DNA from: Thiocapsa sp. UBA6158
Lineage (GTDB): Bacteria; Pseudomonadota; Gammaproteobacteria; Chromatiales; Chromatiaceae
Reading direction: 5' to 3'
NCBI RefSeq assembly: GCF_002423035.1
Contig: NZ_DIUM01000121.1
Span: 1-7,099, forward strand
Length of the DNA stretch: 7,099 nucleotides
Part shown: positions 1 through 4,910 of the stretch, piece by piece
Layout of the letters: each line of letters opens with the position of its first letter
Position numbering within the stretch: position 1 is the stretch's first letter
Made by a program: the position numbers and the translations under genes
Notes under the pieces: generated by a model
Seen by the model: only the letters and a program-made list of their open reading frames with translations
Databases searched by the model: none
What the model was told of the DNA's origin: nothing

Positions 1-17
1 CTGAGGCACGACGCTAA

Positions 18-278
18 TCACCTAAAGTTATTGGCAAGCAGTGTCACCCGCACTGGCGGAGGGCTATTATTAGTGCGGCTAACCCCAATATCCGCTCCCA
101 CTTCGGAAACGTTGCTCCAAAAAACATTGTTGTAGAGTGCAAGAGAAGACGCAGCCTGGCCCCCATACAAACTGAAGATGAGCCCGCCACCGTAGCCGCC
201 GGTGTTGCCCTGGATGCTGTTGTTAGTGAAGTTAACAGTACTATAGGGCTCGGAACTAATATGGCCGCCGCCGGAGAG
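18..278 (-). pseudogene. 3' remnant of a right-handed beta-helix repeat protein
   Basis: Read on the minus strand, the frame from 278 down to a TGA at 18-20 gives 86 residues with no in-frame ATG near its start. It begins LSGGGHISSEPYSTV and continues with NFTNNSIQGNTGGYGGGL, ALYNNVFWSN and GADIGV. Runs of the form 'F-x-N-N-S-I-x-G-N-T-x-G-G-Y-G-G-G' and 'L-Y-N-N-V-F-W-S-N' are typical of parallel beta-helix (pectate-lyase-like, polymorphic outer-membrane-repeat) surface proteins, in which Asn and Gly stack at the turns. An in-frame TAG at 279-281 cuts it off upstream, and I could not recover beta-helix sequence in the other frames further upstream. It is therefore probably the broken C-terminal end of a once much larger secreted or surface protein. 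The base composition is more A+T-rich than the rest of the window, which fits foreign origin. The family call rests on motif style only; no function can be assigned. Confidence 0.55.
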
Positions 279-281
279 CTA

Positions 282-547
282 ACCGTGACTGAGCCAAAAA
301 TATAATCCAGATATCCGATATGTGCCTCAAGTCCAGCAGCGGAACAGGCCACGCAACAGGACCAGGCGATTAGAGAATGGGTTTGATCGGACAAGGAATC
401 AGCAGCAGGGGTTATATAAATGCGAACCATTTTCGTATAGGATGGCGATGATGGCTCCTCCACGCAAACGACCTCTGGTACATACATTGCCGGTGCTGAA
501 TATTCAGACGCTGCACCGCGCGCGTGTCCTTATACCGGGGAAGATCC
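282..547. other. Stretch without a supportable gene
   Basis: This stretch lies between the beta-helix remnant and the integrase stop codon. Open frames exist on both strands (for example a minus frame running from 487 down to 44), but their translations show unusual Cys/Ser/Ala composition, no recognisable motif, and overlap the beta-helix frame in a different register. A+T content is higher than in the housekeeping genes on the right. I see no tRNA or convincing attachment site. It is best read as decayed accessory DNA. Confidence 0.5.
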
Positions 548-1567
548 TCACGCTGTCGTGGTCGCGGCTCGGCACGTCGTGCGAAGTCCTGGTGCTGCAC
601 GGCGAGCGACGAGGCCCGGATCATCTTGGATACCCTCGCACCACCTTGCCCACTCTTCCATCATGGCGCGGCGCTTGTCGAACAGGTCGCCGCGCCGGTA
701 AGCCGCCTCGGCTTTGTTGGCGACGACGTGCGCGAGCGCCATCTCGCAGACGTGGTTCGGGAAGCTGCTCACTTCGCCGGCCCAATCGCGGAACGACGAG
801 CGAAACCCGTGCGGGACCGCGTCGCCGCGAGTGCCTCCGACGCCGTACCCGATGCCGCGCATCAGTTGGAGGAGGGCCATATTTGATCGCGGCCTCCCGT
901 GTCTGGCGCCGAAAAAAATGAACTCGTTGTCAGTGATGCGGGGGAGGGTGCTCAGCAGTGTGAAGGCACGCTCGCTCAGCGGGACGCGATGTTCTCGTCG
1001 GGCCTTCATGCGCACGGCGGGGATCGTCCAGACGCGGCTGTTCAGGTCGATCTCGTCCCAGCGAGCATCGAGCACCTCCGTCGTGCGACACGCGGTCAGG
1101 ATCAAGAATTCGAGCGCCTTGGCGCTGATACTGTCGAGCGTGCGCAACGCCTCGACGAACCCTGGGACGTCTTGGTACGGCAGTGCCGGCTGATGCCGGC
1201 TGACGCCGCCGTTCCTCTGCTTTTTGATCTTCGTGGGGCTTGCAAGTAATTTGTCGAGATGCCCGCGCCAGCGCGCGGGGTTGATGGGGTCGCGCCACTT
1301 CCTGGCGGCGGCGAAGTCAAAGATGTTCTCCATGCGCCCCTGGACACGTTTGGCCGTTTCGGTCTTCGTGTTCCAGATGGGTTGCAGGATGCCGAGGATA
1401 TCTTCGGTGGTGATGGTGTCGACGGGCTGAGTGCCGATGACCGGACGGGCGTAGGTCTTCAGAGTCGCGGTCCATTGGCGTGCGTGCTTGATGTTGCTCC
1501 ACTCGCGACGCCGTGCGCGGATATAGGCGGCCGCCACTGACGTGAAGCTCGGGACGGCCGTCGGCAC
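548..1567 (-). CDS. P4-type tyrosine recombinase/integrase lacking the arm-binding domain
   Basis: Tyrosine recombinases of this type integrate or excise prophages and genomic islands by site-specific recombination. The 339-residue product, from a GTG at 1565-1567, carries a core-binding SAM-like domain (about residues 8-105) followed by a complete catalytic domain. The expected residues are visible: R161 (TACRTTEVLDARW), K188 (VRMKARREHR), H253-x-x-R256 (PHGFRSSFRDWAGE), H280 (ALAH) and the nucleophile Y290 (EAAYRRGDLFDKRR). Full-length relatives are roughly 400 residues and begin with a DUF4102 arm-binding domain. Here that domain is missing: the frame is open only 11 codons above the GTG, to a TGA at 1601-1603, and no DUF4102-like sequence is visible upstream in the other frames. 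This is probably a 5'-truncated remnant of an integrated element, although the catalytic half looks intact. No tRNA gene adjoins it. The C-terminal tail after residue 310 is unlike the usual short tail. Confidence 0.8.
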   Translation of the reverse strand: MPTAVPSFTSVAAAYIRARRREWSNIKHARQWTATLKTYARPVIGTQPVDTITTEDILGILQPIWNTKTETAKRVQGRMENIFDFAAARKWRDPINPARWRGHLDKLLASPTKIKKQRNGGVSRHQPALPYQDVPGFVEALRTLDSISAKALEFLILTACRTTEVLDARWDEIDLNSRVWTIPAVRMKARREHRVPLSERAFTLLSTLPRITDNEFIFFGARHGRPRSNMALLQLMRGIGYGVGGTRGDAVPHGFRSSFRDWAGEVSSFPNHVCEMALAHVVANKAEAAYRRGDLFDKRRAMMEEWARWCEGIQDDPGLVARRAAPGLRTTCRAATTTA

Positions 1568-1581
1568 TGCCTGCTTTCGCG

Positions 1582-1728
1582 CTACGTGTCGTAGATGAAC
1601 TCAGTAATGGTCCCGCCCCGGACCTTCTCGACCGCCGCGTCAGCTCGCGACCTCTTGCGCCGCGCGCTTCTCGACGCTGGATCGACTCTGCTGCAGATGG
1701 GATTCGCTATCGGTGACTGCCGTCGTCT
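1582..1728 (-). other. Open stretch in frame with the upstream hypothetical gene, after its amber stop
   Basis: On the minus strand, directly after the TAG (1729-1731) that ends the 127-residue hypothetical protein, the same frame stays open for 48 codons to a TAG at 1582-1584. It reads RRRQSPIANPICSRV, then a basic section, then ADAAVEKVRGGTITEFIYDT. No ATG, GTG or TTG is positioned to start it separately. The last 15 or so residues look protein-like, and the stop falls 14 bases before the integrase GTG. It may be a former C-terminal extension of the hypothetical protein, the tail of a lost gene, or chance. I do not recognise it. Confidence 0.2.
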
Positions 1729-2112
1729 CTATCGCCCACGTTTCTCCAGCCCGAGGCGCCAGTCCTCGACGAAGGTCTCGATGGACTCGATGAAGTCGGG
1801 TTCGTGCACGGCGCGATTGATGGTGCAATGAACGAGTACTTCGGCAGGACGTCCGCTCTCGGCGTCGTTCTCGGACGTCAGGGTCCAGGCCAAGGCGTTG
1901 GGGCAGTGCGGCAACGTGAAGCGCAGCCCGTCGCGGATGTGCTCTCGGTTGACCTGGAACTGCCCCCAGAGGCAATACATCTCTCCTCGTTCGCCCTCCC
2001 ATTCGAGCACGCGGTCGATCGAAGCGCACCAAGCGCTCAGTTGCGGTCCCGTGATCATCTGCTGCAGTTGTTCGGCGCTCAGGTGACAGCGGGCCGTTTC
2101 GAAGAATTCCAT
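1729..2112 (-). CDS. Hypothetical protein, 127 residues
   Basis: I do not recognise a named family. The product starts MEFFETARCHLSAEQLQQM and is acidic, soluble-looking and rich in aromatic residues, with blocks such as YCLWGQFQVNREHIRDGLRFTLPHCPNALAWTLT and EVLVHCTINRAVHEPDFIESIETFVEDWRLGLEKR. No signal peptide or membrane segment is evident. The balanced amino-acid composition, the ordered hydrophobic pattern and the amphipathic C-terminal helix (FIESIETFVEDWRLGLEK) argue that this frame is coding, and that the overlapping plus-strand frame (1804-2133) and the other minus frame (1640-2131) are shadows. The ATG at 2110-2112 fixes the start, but no strong Shine-Dalgarno precedes it; instead a perfect 10-bp palindrome, AAGACGTCTT (2116-2125), lies there. 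The gene is on the same strand as the integrase but is not obviously linked to it. Function unknown. Confidence 0.6.
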   Translation of the reverse strand: MEFFETARCHLSAEQLQQMITGPQLSAWCASIDRVLEWEGERGEMYCLWGQFQVNREHIRDGLRFTLPHCPNALAWTLTSENDAESGRPAEVLVHCTINRAVHEPDFIESIETFVEDWRLGLEKRGR

Positions 2113-2228
2113 CGCAAGACGTCTTCAGCATGACGCGGAGGAGGGTAGGCTCGCCGGGAGGTTGACCGGATGGACGCCCGTTGCCGCATGAATTGTCGTT
2201 ACGATAAGTCTAGAGGAGGGGAGTGCTC

Positions 2229-2327
2229 ATGTCGAACCCAGCACGAGGCCGCGAACGCTCCGCCAAAGTGAAACAGCGAAGCGGTCATGTGCGTTCCGAG
2301 CGCGAGATCGGCGCCTGCCTCACTTGA
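2229..2327 (+). CDS. Possible 32-residue small ORF with strong ribosome-binding site
   Basis: An ATG at 2229 follows an excellent Shine-Dalgarno (AGGAGGGG from 2214, nine bases before the ATG) and opens a 32-codon frame: MSNPARGRERSAKVKQ then RSGHVRSEREIGACLT. The product would be very basic (many Arg/Lys) and hydrophilic, with no membrane segment. Its TGA (2325-2327) lies inside the XerD arm of the dif site. The purine-rich ribosome-binding sequence is the only positive evidence. A 32-codon frame occurs easily by chance in GC-rich DNA, so this may be fortuitous. If real, it would be a small nucleic-acid-binding-like peptide of unknown role. Confidence 0.25.
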   Translation: MSNPARGRERSAKVKQRSGHVRSEREIGACLT

Positions 2328-2349
2328 CATAATATACATTATGCGAAAT
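2322..2349 (-). other. dif: dif-like XerC/XerD recombination site (chromosome dimer resolution)
   Basis: On the minus strand the 28 bases read as an XerC arm ATTTCGCATAA (2339-2349), a six-base centre TGTATA (2333-2338) and an XerD arm TTATGTCAAGT (2322-2332). Against the E. coli dif site as I remember it (arms GGTGCGCATAA and TTATGTTAAAT, same centre), 23 of 28 positions match. The 19 bases from the middle of the XerC arm through most of the XerD arm are identical. dif lies in the replication terminus, where FtsK activates XerCD to resolve chromosome dimers at division. The six-base centre fits a chromosomal dif rather than plasmid cer-like sites, which usually have eight. Mobile elements using Xer recombination can also carry such sites, but I see only one copy here. 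The site lies in a gene-poor gap beside accessory debris, consistent with a terminus. Confidence 0.88.
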
Positions 2350-2366
2350 CATGGAGGGGTCGGGAG

Positions 2367-2430
2367 CCACCGGCCAACAAGTCCACGGGCCGCCCCCGAC
2401 CCCCCTTGGGCCGGGGGCGCAGGCCGGTGG
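2367..2430. repeat. Nested GC-rich inverted repeat beside dif
   Basis: An outer perfect 9-bp pair, CCACCGGCC (2367-2375) and GGCCGGTGG (2422-2430), encloses an inner perfect 8-bp pair, CGCCCCCG (2391-2398) and CGGGGGCG (2412-2419). The inner loop can pair a further CCC with GGG. The left spacer between outer and inner arms is 15 bases and the right one only two, so the structure would have a one-sided bulge. It begins 17 bases from the dif site. No T-run follows on either strand, so it is not a classical terminator. It could be an extragenic repeat element, a protein-binding structure, or a 3' structure for the prfC transcript. Confidence 0.6.
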
Positions 2431-2497
2431 ATCCTATAACAAGAATGCCAAATCGATGACGGAGCTGAGGAATCCGGCTGCTCCGGGACCGACCTAT

Positions 2498-2520
2498 GGA
2501 ACGCCTCGGCCAAGCGTTCC
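2498..2520. repeat. Stem-loop with perfect 7-bp arms downstream of prfC
   Basis: GGAACGC (2498-2504) and GCGTTCC (2514-2520) form a perfect 7-bp stem with a nine-base loop. It lies about 100 bases beyond the prfC stop on the prfC transcript. No U-tract follows in that direction, so intrinsic termination is not supported; RNA 3'-end stabilisation is possible. Confidence 0.45.
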
Positions 2521-2531
2521 GGTGTCTTGGA

Positions 2532-2562
2532 GGCCATCCGATCAGGCGACTGATCCGCGGCC
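2532..2562. repeat. Stem-loop GATCAG/CTGATC downstream of prfC
   Basis: GATCAG (2540-2545) and CTGATC (2550-2555) pair around a four-base loop (GCGA). GGCC (2532-2535) can pair with GGCC (2559-2562) across a small internal loop. It is the first clear secondary structure after the prfC stop codon, about 60 bases away, and could act in 3'-end formation of the prfC mRNA. There is no terminal U-run, so a canonical intrinsic terminator cannot be claimed. Confidence 0.45.
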
Positions 2563-2621
2563 TTGATGTCGATGGTCGATGGGTTCGACGCCCGGTGCGA
2601 CAGACGAACCACGCTTGGCGA

Positions 2622-4202
2622 TTACAGCTCGCGCGTCGCAAGAAACCGCACGTCGGGCCAGCGCTCTTGGGCTAGATCCAGGTTGACGCGAGTCGGCGCC
2701 AAGTAAACCAGCTGGTCGTCGCCGTCCAGTGCGAGGTTCTCGTAGCTCTTCTCCTTGAACTGTTCGAGCCGTTTCGGATCCTCGCAGACGACCCAGCGCG
2801 CGGTCTTGACGTTGGCGGGTTCGAACAGGGCCTCGACGCCGTACTCATCCTTGAGCCGGTAGGCAGCAACATCGAACTGCAGGATGCCGACGGCGCCCAG
2901 GATCATGTCGTTGTTCTTGAGCGGCCGAAAGACCTGAGTTGCGCCCTCTTCCGAAAGCTGTACGACGCCCTTCTGCAAAGCCTTCATGCGCAGCGGATCT
3001 TTGAGGACAACGCGTCGGAACAGCTCGGGAGCAAAATAAGGGATACCCCCGTATTTCAGCTCTTCGCCCTCGCTGAAGGTATCGCCGATCTGAATGGTGC
3101 CGTGGTTGTGCAGGCCGATGATGTCGCCCGGCCAAGCCTCTTCGACATGACGCCGTTCGTCGGCCTGAAAGGTGATGGCGTTCGCGACCTGAATGGTCTT
3201 GCCGATGCGCACGTGCCGCATCTTCATACCCTTCTTGTAGCTGCCCGAGCACACGCGCAAAAAGGCCACCCGATCGCGATGCGCCGGGTCCATGTTCGCC
3301 TGGATCTTGAAAACGAAGCCGGTGAAGGCGTCCTCGGCCGGATCGACCGTGCGTTGCAGCGTGTCGCGCGCACGCGGCGGCGGCGCATATTCGACGAAGG
3401 CATCGAGCAGCTCGCGTACACCGAAGTTGTTGATTGCAGAACCGAAGAAGACCGGCGTCTGGCGACCGGCGATGTAGGCATCGAGGTCGAGCGGATGGCT
3501 CGCACCCTGGACCAGCTCCATCTCGATGCGTAGCTCCTCGGCCTGATCACCGAGCACCTCGTCCATCCGAGGGTTGTCGATGCCCTGAATGATCTCCCCC
3601 TCGGTGATACGCCCGCCGTGCTGCGCGCTGAAGAGATGGGTCCGATCGAAGCGCAGGTCGTAGACGCCTTTGAAGCGTTTCCCCATCCCGATCGGCCAGG
3701 TCACGGGTGCGCACTGGATCTTGAGGATGTCCTCGACCTCGTCGAGCACCTCGATGGCGTCGCGCCCTTCACGGTCGAGCTTGTTGATAAACGTCAGGAT
3801 CGGCGTGTCGCGCAGTCGACAGACCTCCATCAACTTGATGGTTCGCTCCTCGACGCCTTTCGCCACGTCGATGACCATCAACGCAGAGTCGACCGCGGTC
3901 AGCGTCCGATAGGTATCCTCGGAGAAATCCTGGTGTCCGGGGGTATCGAGCAGATTGACGATGCTCTCGCCATAGGGAAACTGCATGACCGAGGAGGTCA
4001 CGGAGATCCCGCGCTCCTTCTCCAGCTCCATCCAGTCCGAGGTGGCGTGTCGCGCGGCCTTGCGTCCCTTGACTGTTCCGGCAAGCTGGATGGCCCCCCC
4101 GAACAGCAGCAGCTTCTCCGTCAGGGTGGTCTTGCCGGCGTCAGGGTGGGAGATGATGGCGAAGGTGCGACGCCGATGCAGTTGTTCTTGGAGCTCGCTC
4201 AT
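2622..4202 (-). CDS. prfC: Peptide chain release factor 3 (RF3)
   Basis: RF3 is a cytoplasmic translational GTPase that recycles RF1/RF2 from the ribosome after peptide release. The 526-residue product is close to the usual length (about 529 in E. coli). Its GTPase motifs are all present: G1 SHPDAGKTT (18-26), switch region RGISVTSS (64-71), G3 DTPGHQDF (86-93), G4 NKLD (140-143) and G5-like SAINNFGV (255-262). Domain 2 and the RF3-specific C-terminal domain follow, including ILGAVGILQFDVAAYRLKDEYGV. I chose the ATG at 4200-4202 because MSELQEQLHRRRTFAIISH is the normal RF3 beginning; the frame is open 24 codons further to 4274, but that sequence is not RF3-like. There is no strong Shine-Dalgarno. 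The gene is divergent from rimI. In E. coli, rimI and prfC are also near neighbours, so the pairing looks ancestral. Confidence 0.97.
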   Translation of the reverse strand: MSELQEQLHRRRTFAIISHPDAGKTTLTEKLLLFGGAIQLAGTVKGRKAARHATSDWMELEKERGISVTSSVMQFPYGESIVNLLDTPGHQDFSEDTYRTLTAVDSALMVIDVAKGVEERTIKLMEVCRLRDTPILTFINKLDREGRDAIEVLDEVEDILKIQCAPVTWPIGMGKRFKGVYDLRFDRTHLFSAQHGGRITEGEIIQGIDNPRMDEVLGDQAEELRIEMELVQGASHPLDLDAYIAGRQTPVFFGSAINNFGVRELLDAFVEYAPPPRARDTLQRTVDPAEDAFTGFVFKIQANMDPAHRDRVAFLRVCSGSYKKGMKMRHVRIGKTIQVANAITFQADERRHVEEAWPGDIIGLHNHGTIQIGDTFSEGEELKYGGIPYFAPELFRRVVLKDPLRMKALQKGVVQLSEEGATQVFRPLKNNDMILGAVGILQFDVAAYRLKDEYGVEALFEPANVKTARWVVCEDPKRLEQFKEKSYENLALDGDDQLVYLAPTRVNLDLAQERWPDVRFLATREL

Positions 4203-4245
4203 GGGGAATCGTTGCGGTCTGGACTGCGTGCGACTAAACCGCGGA

Positions 4246-4274
4246 ATTATAGACTTGAAGTGCCCGACGTTCAC
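4246..4274 (-). promoter_or_regulatory. Putative sigma-70 promoter for prfC
   Basis: On the minus strand, a perfect -10 TATAAT (4246-4251) is preceded at 17 bp by GTGAAC (4269-4274), a partial -35. It lies about 44 bases above the prfC ATG, giving a short leader. Only the -10 is strong. Confidence 0.55.
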
Positions 4275-4292
4275 CTAAAAGCGCCTTGCGGG

Positions 4293-4320
4293 TTCAGCCG
4301 AACGCTCCGGTCGGTATACT
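4293..4320 (+). promoter_or_regulatory. Putative promoter for rimI
   Basis: A good -10, TATACT (4315-4320), is preceded 16 bp upstream by TTCAGC (4293-4298), a weak -35. It would transcribe rimI with a leader of about 65 bases, back to back with the prfC promoter in the same divergent gap. Confidence 0.4.
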
Positions 4321-4390
4321 GTGGGGCTTAGCTGCAAGCGAGCGCGCTGCACCATTACCCGAAACACTGCTGATTCGAGCCTATCAAACA

Positions 4391-4888
4391 ATGCAAGAAA
4401 CCCGTTCGACGATGCAACGGCCGCGCAGCGAGCCCGCCCTCCCCCTCGCCCTTCGCCTCCGGGCCATGACCGAGCGGGATGTCGAGACCGTCTGCGCAGC
4501 GGATCGCGCCGCTTACGAGCATCCGTGGACCGAGGGCATCTTTCGAGACTGTCTACGGGTCGGCTACTCCTGCTGGGTGGGCGAGCTCGAGGGGGAGATC
4601 GTCGCGCATGCCGCGATGGCGGTCGCCGTCGGGGAGTGTCACATTCTCAATCTCTGCATCCATCCCGACTGGCAAGGCCGAGGACTCGGCCGCCGCCTGC
4701 TGCGCCATCTGATGACATTCGCACGCACCCGACGCGCGGATAGCGCCTTCCTCGAGGTGCGCGCGTCAAACAGCCGCGCCCGTGCGCTCTATGCCTCGGA
4801 GGGATTCTGCGAGATCGGCCAACGGCCCGGCTATTACCCTGCCACCAAGGGGCGCGAGGACGCGGTCGTGCTTGCCCGCGCACTGTAG
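4391..4888 (+). CDS. rimI: Ribosomal protein bS18-alanine N-acetyltransferase RimI
   Basis: RimI is a GNAT-fold enzyme that transfers acetyl from acetyl-CoA to the N-terminal alanine of ribosomal protein S18. From the ATG at 4391 the product is 165 residues. The acetyl-CoA pyrophosphate loop QGRGLG (95-100) follows the strand HILNLCIHPDW. The catalytic base and acid expected for RimI appear as E122 (FLEVRASN) and Y134 (ARALY), with the same 12-residue spacing as Glu103/Tyr115 described for Salmonella RimI. HPWTEGIFRDCLRVGY near residue 44 and RPGYYPATKGREDAVVL at the end are also RimI-like. The start is uncertain: ATGs at 4391, 4412 and 4466 are all in frame, the frame extends to a TTG at 4286, and none has a clear ribosome-binding site. 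E. coli RimI (148 residues) would fit 4412 equally well. The gene ends 22 bases from the convergent transporter stop codon. Confidence 0.93.
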   Translation: MQETRSTMQRPRSEPALPLALRLRAMTERDVETVCAADRAAYEHPWTEGIFRDCLRVGYSCWVGELEGEIVAHAAMAVAVGECHILNLCIHPDWQGRGLGRRLLRHLMTFARTRRADSAFLEVRASNSRARALYASEGFCEIGQRPGYYPATKGREDAVVLARAL

Positions 4889-4910
4889 ATTGCGCCGAGG
4901 ATAGGAAGCC

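Noticed and set aside
1..1600. tRNA gene or attachment site flanking the integrase
   Set aside because: I looked for a tRNA-like cloverleaf or a direct repeat that could be att and found none; the relevant ends may lie outside the window.
1804..2133. Plus-strand open frame of 109 codons opposite the hypothetical gene
   Set aside because: The minus-strand product has far better composition and hydrophobic patterning; both being real is unlikely.
2324..2352. TTGACA followed by A+T-rich sequence, resembling a sigma-70 promoter
   Set aside because: The TTGACA is part of the XerD arm of the dif site, and no acceptable -10 lies 16-18 bp downstream (the sequence there is AATCAT).
2349..2612. Minus-strand open frame of 87 codons just downstream of prfC
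   Set aside because: It reads through all three inverted repeats and turns into low-complexity Pro/Gly/Arg sequence; no motif or ribosome-binding site supports it.
3618..4331. Plus-strand open frame (237 codons) antisense to prfC
   Set aside because: It overlaps the unmistakable RF3 GTPase domain and has no recognisable motif; shadow frame.
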